The notes beneath the pieces are model-generated. The model was not told the origin of the DNA, did no database searches, and saw only the letters and a list, made by a program, of their open reading frames with translations. A stretch of DNA of 7,940 nucleotides from UBA4729 sp039931245 (lineage in GTDB: Bacteria; Patescibacteriota; Saccharimonadia; Saccharimonadales; UBA4665). This document shows, one piece after another, positions 1 to 4,930 of the stretch. The stretch covers positions 1 to 7,940 of the forward strand of contig JBDTSH010000013.1 in the NCBI GenBank assembly GCA_039931245.1. The letters run 5' to 3'. The translations under genes and the position numbers were made by a program. Numbering within the stretch: the first letter of the stretch is position 1; every line of letters begins with the position of its first letter.

Positions 1-413
1 AGCGGCGGCACGCCGATATTACCGCCCAGATAGGTAACCTTACCATCGGCCTTCAGCATCTTCGCTATCAGGGTTGAAGTGGTGCCTTTGCCCTTCGTGC
101 CGGTGACGCCGATGATGTTTTGGGTCGGCGAGGCTTTCATGAATTCATTAATATGCGAAGTAATTTTAGCTTGTACCGTGGGGTTCTTGTCGAGTATCAG
201 CTTGGGGTGGAGACCGGCCGTGCGGACGATCATATCAAACCGATCGAGGTCATCGAGGTAGTTCGGACCGAGTACGGCGTCGCAACCAGTCGGTACGGTC
301 AGCTCGCTGTTTTGGTCACAGATGGTAATAGTATGGTCGCCCCGAACGAAGTAATCGTAGGTCGACCGGCCTTCAATATCAAATCCAACAATTGCTATCT
401 TCATATTACTCAT
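1..413 (-). CDS. murD: MurD, UDP-N-acetylmuramoylalanine--D-glutamate ligase (N-terminal part, runs off the window)
   Basis: Cytoplasmic Mur ligase that adds D-glutamate to UDP-MurNAc-L-Ala with ATP during peptidoglycan precursor synthesis. Seen: 137 complete codons from the start. The protein opens with a Rossmann-like strand (KIAIVGFDIEG, residues 5-15), as in MurD domain 1, which holds the UDP end of the substrate. The Mur-ligase ATP loop GVTGTKGKGTTS is at about residues 102-113, followed by YLGGNIGVPP (128-137), a stretch typical of MurD. The central and C-terminal domains lie beyond base 1. Two starts are possible: ATG at 413 (MSNMKIAIVG) or ATG at 404 (MKIAIVG). I chose 413 because an AGGG lies 10 bases upstream of it, but 404 fits the usual family N-terminus equally well. 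It is divergent from the peptide/ATP-grasp genes and shares a 121-bp intergenic region with them. Other Mur ligases (MurC, Mpl) are less likely given the N-terminal domain and the GGNIG motif. Confidence 0.9.
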   Translation of the reverse strand, partial: MSNMKIAIVGFDIEGRSTYDYFVRGDHTITICDQNSELTVPTGCDAVLGPNYLDDLDRFDMIVRTAGLHPKLILDKNPTVQAKITSHINEFMKASPTQNIIGVTGTKGKGTTSTLIAKMLKADGKVTYLGGNIGVPP

Positions 414-470
414 TATCAGGTATCCCTGCCAATCAAGCAATCCGGATACTTAGAGTTGTGAAAAAATTTA

Positions 471-499
471 CTGACTTATCTCCAATCTATGGATATATT
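471..499 (+). promoter_or_regulatory. Candidate promoter of the graspetide-like operon
   Basis: A -35-like CTGACT (471-476, 4/6 of consensus) and a -10-like TATATT (494-499, 5/6) are separated by 17 bases. Transcription would start near 506, giving a leader of about 29 bases that contains the strong AGAGGAG ribosome-binding site (521-527) ahead of the ATG at 535. Assigned by motif only. Confidence 0.4.
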
Positions 500-534
500 G
501 TCTCCACTAACTGTAATTTTAGAGGAGCAGTAGT

Positions 535-720
535 ATGAGTGAGTATGCCCAACAACTTCCGTTAGAGAATACTGGTGGAGAAGCCAGTAAAATTGAAACT
601 CCGCAACGACTCGGTCGGGTTACCGTATTAGAAGCTTTAGCCGAGGAAACGACAGCCGTTTCCCCGGACATGTCACACCGGTCAACTATGCAAGGTAAAG
701 TCGACTTTGAAGATGACTAA
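535..720 (+). CDS. Putative graspetide precursor peptide, 61 aa
   Basis: Small acidic peptide proposed as the substrate of the ATP-grasp ligase encoded two genes downstream. Seen: an ATG preceded by a strong SD site (AGAGGAG at 521-527, 7-base spacer), 61 residues, no signal peptide and no cysteine. Residues 1-46 would be the leader, including a likely amphipathic helix around TVLEALAEE (30-38). The C-terminal tail (47-61) has hydroxyl residues S47, S50, T51 and lysine K55 followed by an acidic cluster D57, E59, D60, D61. Hydroxyl/amine donors next to a D/E-rich stretch is the layout expected of a graspetide core, where side chains are joined as esters or amides. The microviridin leader motif (PFFARFL) and core (TxKxPSD) are absent, so it does not belong to that class. 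I recognise no homologue by name. The assignment rests on size, composition and position; a plain small regulatory protein is the alternative. Confidence 0.65.
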   Translation: MSEYAQQLPLENTGGEASKIETPQRLGRVTVLEALAEETTAVSPDMSHRSTMQGKVDFEDD

Positions 721-756
721 AATCCGATCTTCTGCACTACAAAAACAGGTAACTCA

Positions 757-779
757 GCAAGCATACGTCGGGTGTTTGC
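757..779 (+). promoter_or_regulatory. Intergenic hairpin between precursor and downstream genes
   Basis: GCAAGCAT (757-764) pairs with GTGTTTGC (772-779) around a 7-base loop, giving 8 pairs of which two are G-U. No T-run follows, so it is not a classical terminator. It lies 36 bases after the peptide stop and 22 before the next start. It could slow readthrough or protect the 3' end of the precursor message, so that peptide is made in excess over enzymes. The stem is modest and may be chance. Confidence 0.3.
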
Positions 780-801
780 CCAAATAATATGAAGGTGGTT
801 A

Positions 802-1455
802 GTGTCAAAACTTAAACCCAGTCCGGCAGATGTGGCTTTCCCTCGGCAAAGGGAAGAGCTTTTGAAGTTAGCTTTTGAGGATCAGCTGCAAGCAAAGGGG
901 CACTCAGTCGGCGGCTTGGATTTAGGGAGCCAGCAGTTTAAGAGTGTTCAGATAACAAATGACTATCACATTAGGGCGCATAAAATGCTTGAGATACTGG
1001 ACATAGTCAAAGCTCCAACGATAACAAACATTGGTATGGATGGGTCGAAGGCAGTTTCATTACTCGCGCTTCATTCCTATCTCGACCTGATGAAAAGGGT
1101 GCTAGTTGTATTTGAGCAGCAATTCGCCAGAGACCCAGCGGGTATATATTTTCAGGCGATACCGCCACTCACGGATCGAATCACAATCCTGGAATCCAAA
1201 AGTCAGTCCTTTGGCACCAATTGGACGATCGACCAAGACGGTAAACCCTTCTTGATTACTGTAAAAAACTTTTCAGACATGAACAAAAGACGCGCTAAAT
1301 ATGGTCTCAAGCCATCCCATCGCCCAGTAAACTTGGCGGTTGGAGCGGCAAAGTACCCATTGGGGAAAGGTTTTGCTAAAGAAACCGATCAAAAGGATCT
1401 GACAGATGAAGAATATGCGGAATATTCTCGAGATTACTTAAAAAGCAAACTTTAA
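802..1455 (+). CDS. DUF6624-like protein, 217 aa, in the graspetide-like operon
   Basis: Function unknown. The middle resembles the DUF6624 family as I recall it. A glycine-containing segment INIGMDGSKAV-like (about 75-85) runs into LLALH with H91. Then come LTDRI (123-127), Q135 with FGTNW (137-141), and a tail NKRRAKYGLKP (161-171) like the family's closing RRxxxGL. Most DUF6624 proteins have a conserved histidine and an LTDR...Q.(Y/F)GTQ block at these places, so H91, D125, R126 and Q135 are the likely functional residues. There is no signal peptide or membrane segment, so it should be cytoplasmic. The start is GTG at 802, chosen for the AAGGTGG at 792-798. It sits between the peptide gene (81-base gap) and the ATP-grasp gene (19-base gap), all co-directional. 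The position suggests a role in peptide maturation, protection or immunity, but nothing in the sequence proves this. Confidence 0.75.
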   Translation: MSKLKPSPADVAFPRQREELLKLAFEDQLQAKGHSVGGLDLGSQQFKSVQITNDYHIRAHKMLEILDIVKAPTITNIGMDGSKAVSLLALHSYLDLMKRVLVVFEQQFARDPAGIYFQAIPPLTDRITILESKSQSFGTNWTIDQDGKPFLITVKNFSDMNKRRAKYGLKPSHRPVNLAVGAAKYPLGKGFAKETDQKDLTDEEYAEYSRDYLKSKL

Positions 1456-1474
1456 GTCGCATAGGATACAACAC

Positions 1475-2458
1475 ATGGAACAGCCCATACTTATAGCCGC
1501 CTCAAGTTTAGACGAACATGCCTACGCACCTGTGCGCTCTATTTTAGAGCGCACAGGACACCCCGTAATTGTCTACCGAACTGATATGGTTCTCGCCGGT
1601 GAGGAACGGTTGTCCCTCGAGATTACAAAGGCAGGTGAACTGTCGATAAGCTACGACGATCAACCGATAACGGCTGATGAAATTGGGGCAGCCTGGTATC
1701 GGAAGATAGCTAATTTCAGCCTGTCAGATGCTGATGATGACAGAGCCAAGCAGTTATACGTTAATAATGAAGTAAAGCTCATCCACGACACGCTCTGGAC
1801 GCTGTACCCCGAAGATATTTGGCTCAACGCGCCGGAGAAAATGCGTCAGGCCGATAGGAAACTAGGTCAATTGTTGTTAGCCCATGAACTTGGTTTTTCT
1901 ATACCTCATACTGTCGTTGGCAGCCATTGGGAGGACATAAGTAGTCGTCTTTTGTCCGACAATGACCAAATGGTGGTCAAAATGGTGCGTGGGGTCATTA
2001 GTGAAAATGACAAAATAAAAGCGCTTTATACTACAGTTTTGGATCAAGCCAAAATCGACGAGATACGCAGTTTCACGACTCCCTACCCCGGCATTTACCA
2101 GCCGTTCTTAGAAAAGTTCAGAGAATGGCGAGTGACAGTCGTTGGAGATAATGTTTTCCCGGCGGCGGTATATACCAACAAAACTGCGAAGAGTGACTGG
2201 AGGCTATATCAATTAACTAATGCCGTCCAATTTAAGCACGAAAACCTGCCCGCCGGTATCGATGATAAGTGCAAACAGTATCTAGGCAGAGCGGGGCTTA
2301 AGTTCGGGGCGTTTGATTTTATCGAAAAACCAGATGGGGAAGTTGTCTTCTTAGAATGTAATCCAAATGGGCAATATGGCTGGTTGGAGGATACTCTGGG
2401 CTTTCCTATATCTGCAACAATCGCTGAAGAACTTGTAAAGATATCAGGCCAGAGATGA
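1475..2458 (+). CDS. ATP-grasp ligase of the microviridin/graspetide maturase type (MvdC/MvdD-like)
   Basis: Predicted to use ATP to activate Asp/Glu side chains of a precursor peptide and join them to Ser/Thr or Lys side chains, forming macrolactones or macrolactams in the cytoplasm. Family signatures seen in order: WYRK (74-77) in the N-terminal domain; WLNAP (116-120), then a K/Q-rich helix and GFSIPHTVVG (140-149); the ATP-binding K169 in VVKMVRG; YQPFLEKFREWRVTVVG (208-224); DWR (241-243); and the C-terminal block GAFDF (278-282), FLECNPNGQYGWLE (292-305) with E294 and N296 as likely metal ligands. The NPNGQ...W block is characteristic of graspetide ligases rather than of D-Ala ligase or RimK. 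At 327 residues it is the usual length for the group. ATG at 1475 has AGGA 8 bases upstream. It ends the operon, 69 bases before the convergent regulator gene. A perfect 13-bp inverted repeat lies inside its codons 19-28. Confidence 0.9.
   Translation: MEQPILIAASSLDEHAYAPVRSILERTGHPVIVYRTDMVLAGEERLSLEITKAGELSISYDDQPITADEIGAAWYRKIANFSLSDADDDRAKQLYVNNEVKLIHDTLWTLYPEDIWLNAPEKMRQADRKLGQLLLAHELGFSIPHTVVGSHWEDISSRLLSDNDQMVVKMVRGVISENDKIKALYTTVLDQAKIDEIRSFTTPYPGIYQPFLEKFREWRVTVVGDNVFPAAVYTNKTAKSDWRLYQLTNAVQFKHENLPAGIDDKCKQYLGRAGLKFGAFDFIEKPDGEVVFLECNPNGQYGWLEDTLGFPISATIAEELVKISGQR
1529..1557 (+). repeat. Perfect 13-bp inverted repeat inside the ATP-grasp gene
   Basis: CCTGTGCGCTCTA (1529-1541) and its exact reverse complement (1545-1557) flank a 3-base TTT. 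In RNA this is a very stable GC-rich hairpin, with the terminal A-U pair probably open to give a 5-base loop. It begins 54 bases after the ATG and is not followed by a T-run. It encodes ordinary family sequence (VRSILERTG), so it does not break the gene. Confidence 0.85.
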
Positions 2459-2527
2459 TTTCTAAGCATACTCGGGCATAATGGTCAAAAGACTACTCGG
2501 GGGCGACGGATAAATCTCTGAATCAAT

Positions 2528-2896
2528 TTAACTGGAGAGTTGTTTTTTAACGAGCTCGGCGACTTGGCGCGGCGTCATGTCGGCTTTGAGGATAACGGCG
2601 CTGACGCCCATGCTTTTCATTGATTCAGGGATTTCTTGCTCGCCCATGTTGGTTAGGACGATTACATTCATGGCTTTACCCCAGGGGGTAGCGCGCAGTT
2701 TTTGGAGCATGACGTCGCCGGTCATGACGGGCATCATCAGGTCGAGCAAGATAATATCCGGTTTCATGCTCTCGACTAGCTCGAGCCCGAGCTTACCGTT
2801 CTCAGCCGTTTGCACGTCGTAGCCTTCCGCCTCAAATTTGAAACGGTACATTTGGCTAATGGCTTGATCATCCTCGATGATGGCAACTTTTGGCAT
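2528..2896 (-). CDS. Stand-alone response regulator receiver protein, 122 aa (second of a tandem pair)
   Basis: Single CheY-like receiver domain with no output domain, so it probably signals by protein contact or passes phosphate on. All key residues are present: acidic pair D9/D10 (with E8) for Mg2+, phosphoacceptor D52 in LLDLMMP, T82 in VLTN and K104 in LKAD. PVMTGDVML (56-64) is identical in the neighbouring regulator. The length is that of one receiver domain. ATG at 2896 has a weak AGGAT about 10 bases upstream. It lies 50 bases downstream of its paralogue on the same strand and probably shares its transcript. It converges with the ATP-grasp gene across 69 bases in which I see no convincing terminator. 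The partner kinase is not proven; the one starting at 5843 is the only candidate in view. Confidence 0.93.
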   Translation of the reverse strand: MPKVAIIEDDQAISQMYRFKFEAEGYDVQTAENGKLGLELVESMKPDIILLDLMMPVMTGDVMLQKLRATPWGKAMNVIVLTNMGEQEIPESMKSMGVSAVILKADMTPRQVAELVKKQLSS

Positions 2897-2946
2897 ATGT
2901 ATATTTATCCTACGTTAAGACGTCACGTAACACAATCATTTTGCAC

Positions 2947-3318
2947 TTAGCTGGATAAGACTTCGTCGACGATATTAACTACCTGCGAAGGGGTGTGGTG
3001 GGCCTTCACGACGTAGCGGTCGACGTTGAGAAAACGAAGTTTTTGCGGAGCTTCGGCTTTACTGATGTTTGTCAGGATGATGACCTTAATATCGCTGCCC
3101 CACACGGTGGCCCGGAGCTTCTCGAGCATGACATCGCCGGTCATGACGGGCATGCGAATATCGAGTAGGATGATTTCAGGGGTGAAGTCTTTTGTAAGCG
3201 CAAGCCCGGCGCTACCATCATGGGCGACACGTACGTCGTAGCCACGGTGTTCCAGTTTGAACTGGTACATCGCAGCAATGGCAATGTCGTCTTCTACTAT
3301 AACTACTTTGGTGGGCAT
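2947..3318 (-). CDS. Stand-alone response regulator receiver protein, 123 aa (first of a tandem pair)
   Basis: CheY-like receiver domain only. Seen: acidic pocket E9/D10/D11, phosphoacceptor D53 in LLDIRMP, T83 in ILTN and K105 in VVKA. By hand alignment about 65 of 122 positions match the following regulator, with the block around the phosphosite and PVMTGDVML unchanged and the last third more divergent. That pattern is expected after gene duplication with divergence of the partner-contact face. No clear SD site precedes ATG 3318. A candidate promoter is present at 3349-3377, and the palindrome TTACGTAA (3324-3331) lies in its short leader. It reads away from the membrane protein/acyltransferase genes, across a shared 197-bp regulatory gap. 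Confidence 0.93.
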   Translation of the reverse strand: MPTKVVIVEDDIAIAAMYQFKLEHRGYDVRVAHDGSAGLALTKDFTPEIILLDIRMPVMTGDVMLEKLRATVWGSDIKVIILTNISKAEAPQKLRFLNVDRYVVKAHHTPSQVVNIVDEVLSS

Positions 3319-3343
3319 AAGATTTACGTAATTCGGCTTTCTT

Positions 3344-3372
3344 TTGACATATTACCCCAGTTATGATACATT
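3344..3372 (+). promoter_or_regulatory. Candidate plus-strand promoter with perfect -35 and extended -10
   Basis: TTGACA (3344-3349, 6/6), a 17-base spacer, then TACATT (3367-3372, 4/6) preceded by TGA (3364-3366), which gives the extended -10 TGn element. The start would be near 3379. Only about 20 bases later an intrinsic terminator begins, so transcripts from here should be about 55 bases long unless it is read through. Confidence 0.5.
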
Positions 3373-3377
3373 TCCAA
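3349..3377 (-). promoter_or_regulatory. Candidate promoter of the response-regulator pair
   Basis: On the minus strand TTGGAA (3377-3372, 4/6) and TAATAT (3354-3349, 4/6) are 17 bases apart. This would start transcription near 3342, about 24 bases before ATG 3318. It overlaps almost completely a plus-strand promoter candidate (3344-3372). Both boxes are imperfect. Confidence 0.35.
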
Positions 3378-3399
3378 GTAGTTCTTTAGCAGACCATAG

Positions 3400-3434
3400 C
3401 AGCACTCATTTCGCAAGAAATAGTGCTGTTTTTT
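3400..3434 (+). terminator. Rho-independent terminator / attenuator
   Basis: CAGCACTCATTTC (3400-3412) pairs with GAAATAGTGCTG (3417-3428) around a GCAA tetraloop, with one bulged C, followed by TTTTTT (3429-3434). The orientation is plus strand; on the minus strand no T-run follows. No plus-strand protein gene ends just upstream: the nearest is the ATP-grasp gene about 940 bases back, with two minus-strand genes between. It must therefore end a short RNA from the 3344-3372 promoter, act as an attenuator for 3516 onward, or insulate the operon from readthrough. Confidence 0.8.
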
Positions 3435-3462
3435 GATTGAAACAATTAATCACATAATCCTA

Positions 3463-3491
3463 TTGCTAAAAAATCAAAAATAGTGTACAAT
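3463..3491 (+). promoter_or_regulatory. Candidate promoter of the membrane protein/acyltransferase/ThiF operon
   Basis: TTGCTA (3463-3468, 4/6) and TACAAT (3486-3491, 5/6) are 17 bases apart, downstream of the terminator, in AT-rich DNA. Transcription would start near 3498, leaving a leader of about 18 bases before ATG 3516. A start near 3498 excludes the upstream in-frame GTG at 3483 as the true gene start. Confidence 0.55.
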
Positions 3492-3515
3492 AGTGTAATA
3501 AACCTAGAAATATTT

Positions 3516-4148
3516 ATGACAATCGAAGACCAACCAATAGATCCTATCCTTAAACAGCAGCTTGACTCGTCAGTTGCTTCAGTTGAAATTTCTGATCAGG
3601 CGCAAGCTGTGATCATCTCTAAACACGCTGGTTTGGGGTTCGAAGGACCAGCCGAATTACACGATTCGCAACATAAAAACTGGTTCAACAAACACAGATT
3701 AGGTCTCGGAATAGCCGGGCTTGCAATAGCTGGGGCAGTTTCTGTTGGTTTTTCACACGATATAAACAATACAGTTGACGATGTTAAATCACACGCCCGT
3801 ATTGGCTATGTATTCCCTATTACGGAAGGGGCGGCGTGGGCAGGAGCCGGGCTTATGTTACTGTCCGCTGGTAGTAAAATTGGTAACCCATTGACAGTCA
3901 AGAAGCGTCTGGAAGCAGTTCGTACCGAGCTTGAAGACAATCAGTTATATAAAACGGGCTGGGCCCTGGGTGCCCTGGGTGCTGTCGGCACCTCTAGTGT
4001 TATTGCAGTGGGAGCCGTGTCGGTCTTGCCCGAATCGAGTTGGCCGCTCGCTTTTGCTGCTAGTGCCACAAGTTTAGTGGTCTCCACCATACCTTTTAAA
4101 CCCGCAAAGACTAACCGTGCTGAGCAGCCTTGTGGAAGTGCTAAATAA
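3516..4148 (+). CDS. Small predicted multi-pass membrane protein, 210 aa, unknown function
   Basis: I do not recognise a family. Residues 1-56 are polar and likely cytoplasmic or surface exposed. Four hydrophobic, glycine/alanine-rich stretches follow: about 62-79, 103-120, 148-171 and 177-194, with a charged loop (128-146, KKRLEAVRTELED) between the second and third. The tail is short and basic/polar and has the only cysteine (C206). There is no signal peptidase site. The start is ATG 3516 (MTIEDQ); an in-frame GTG at 3483 would overlap the -10 box and is less likely. No good SD site is visible, only a weak TAGAAA. The stop overlaps the next ATG by one base (TAATG), so translation is probably coupled to the acyltransferase. 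In this setting it could be an exporter, an anchor or an immunity protein for whatever the two enzymes make; this is inference. A 9-bp tandem repeat (3963-3980) encodes part of segment three. Confidence 0.8.
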   Translation: MTIEDQPIDPILKQQLDSSVASVEISDQAQAVIISKHAGLGFEGPAELHDSQHKNWFNKHRLGLGIAGLAIAGAVSVGFSHDINNTVDDVKSHARIGYVFPITEGAAWAGAGLMLLSAGSKIGNPLTVKKRLEAVRTELEDNQLYKTGWALGALGAVGTSSVIAVGAVSVLPESSWPLAFAASATSLVVSTIPFKPAKTNRAEQPCGSAK

Positions 4149-4930
4149 TGACTATTGCCGCTGAACAAAATGCAGAATTACATGTTAATCCATACGTTTC
4201 GGCTGAAATTTTTGAAAATCATCTCGAAGCAGCCTTCTGGATAGGACGTGTGGCAACTACTGATAGTAAACACTATGATGCGTTAGCACAATTTAGAGCA
4301 AATGTATATGTCGGTCAGATGGGTTTCCTTGGTCCAGAAGATATAGACATTATGGGTCGCGAGCTAGACGCAGATGACGCGCGCTCGGTACACTTCGGGG
4401 CAGTTGAAAATACAACTAACAATGGCATACGTGAAGCAAGGATAGTCGCCTCAGGCCGCCTCATTGTTAAAGATTGCGTCGAAGGTCTATTACCGATTGA
4501 AACATCATTTCCAGAGCTCTTTAGTGAAGTACCTGCTCCTATTGGATCGGTTGAGGTTTCCCGCTTTATCTCTCGGCACGAAAATCAAATTGTGCAACAC
4601 TCACTGGCTCTGGCAATGATCCGTGCCATGAGTCTGTACTCGGCCGATAAGGGCATGACTGCTGGCTATTGCATGATTGAAAAACCCCTTCTAAATCTAC
4701 TCTCTCACATGGGGCTACCTCTAGAAAAATTAGGGGAACAAAAAACAACTCTTGAACCAGGCGGGTTATGCGAACTACATCCTATACGAATCAATCCTCA
4801 GATAATTATTGAGACAGTTACTAATGATGCACATGACAAACTAGTACTGCGCGAATTCTTTAAGAATGATGTGCCGAATGGCGGTGAAGGTTTTTATCCA
4901 GCCAGTCTCGTGGGAGGCTACAGTGAGTAG
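4148..4930 (+). CDS. LuxI-like acyltransferase (autoinducer-synthase/GNAT fold), 260 aa
   Basis: Predicted N-acyltransferase of the superfamily that holds acyl-homoserine-lactone synthases, FeeM-type N-acyl amino acid synthases and PEP-CTERM-associated acyltransferases. Seen: R50 in FRANVYV, matching the first conserved Arg of LuxI proteins; E72-x-D74-x-x-D77, the same spacing as the E-x-D-x-x-D of EsaI/LasI; then H82 and a GNAT-like strand ARIVASGRLI (97-106) with R104; and E136-V-S-R139-F, the LuxI E-x-x-R signature with its usual 'SRF'. No membrane segment is present. At 260 residues it is longer than typical LuxI (about 200-220); the extra length is at both ends. The start is ATG 4148, overlapping the previous stop by one base, with GGAAG 9 bases upstream. 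The acyl donor and amine acceptor cannot be read from sequence. Acyl-ACP is doubtful if the host lacks fatty-acid synthesis, as most CPR do. Its stop at 4928-4930 lies inside the ThiF gene. Confidence 0.8.
   Translation: MTIAAEQNAELHVNPYVSAEIFENHLEAAFWIGRVATTDSKHYDALAQFRANVYVGQMGFLGPEDIDIMGRELDADDARSVHFGAVENTTNNGIREARIVASGRLIVKDCVEGLLPIETSFPELFSEVPAPIGSVEVSRFISRHENQIVQHSLALAMIRAMSLYSADKGMTAGYCMIEKPLLNLLSHMGLPLEKLGEQKTTLEPGGLCELHPIRINPQIIIETVTNDAHDKLVLREFFKNDVPNGGEGFYPASLVGGYSE

Noticed and set aside
120..461. Long open frame on the plus strand at the left end
   Set aside because: It lies antisense to murD, whose protein has clear Mur-ligase motifs; the plus-strand translation has no recognisable pattern.
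2209..2469. Minus-strand open frame across the end of the ATP-grasp gene
   Set aside because: It is antisense to the most conserved block of the ligase, and its protein has no family features.
2469..2502. Two copies of TACTCGGG after the ligase gene as mobile-element target repeats
   Set aside because: Eight bases in two copies with no element between them is too little to support an insertion or attachment site.
2459..2527. Bidirectional terminator between the convergent ligase and regulator genes
   Set aside because: Only 3-4 bp stems such as GTC/GAC are found, and no T-run follows on either strand.
2897..2946. ACGT-rich stretch between the two regulators as an operator
   Set aside because: Three ACGT units with irregular spacing give at best a 5-bp inverted repeat; not distinguishable from chance.
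3483..3515. Upstream GTG start for the membrane protein
   Set aside because: It overlaps the likely -10 box and precedes the predicted transcription start, and no SD site precedes it.
3963..3980. Tandem GCCCTGGGT repeat as a phase-variation tract
   Set aside because: Only two copies of a 9-bp unit; a change in copy number would keep frame and add three hydrophobic residues, so it does not switch the gene.
4148..4930. Acyltransferase as an MvdB-type N-acetylase of the graspetide pathway
   Set aside because: Its residue pattern is LuxI-like and not that of small GNAT acetylases, and it lies about 1.7 kb away in a separate operon beyond oppositely oriented genes.
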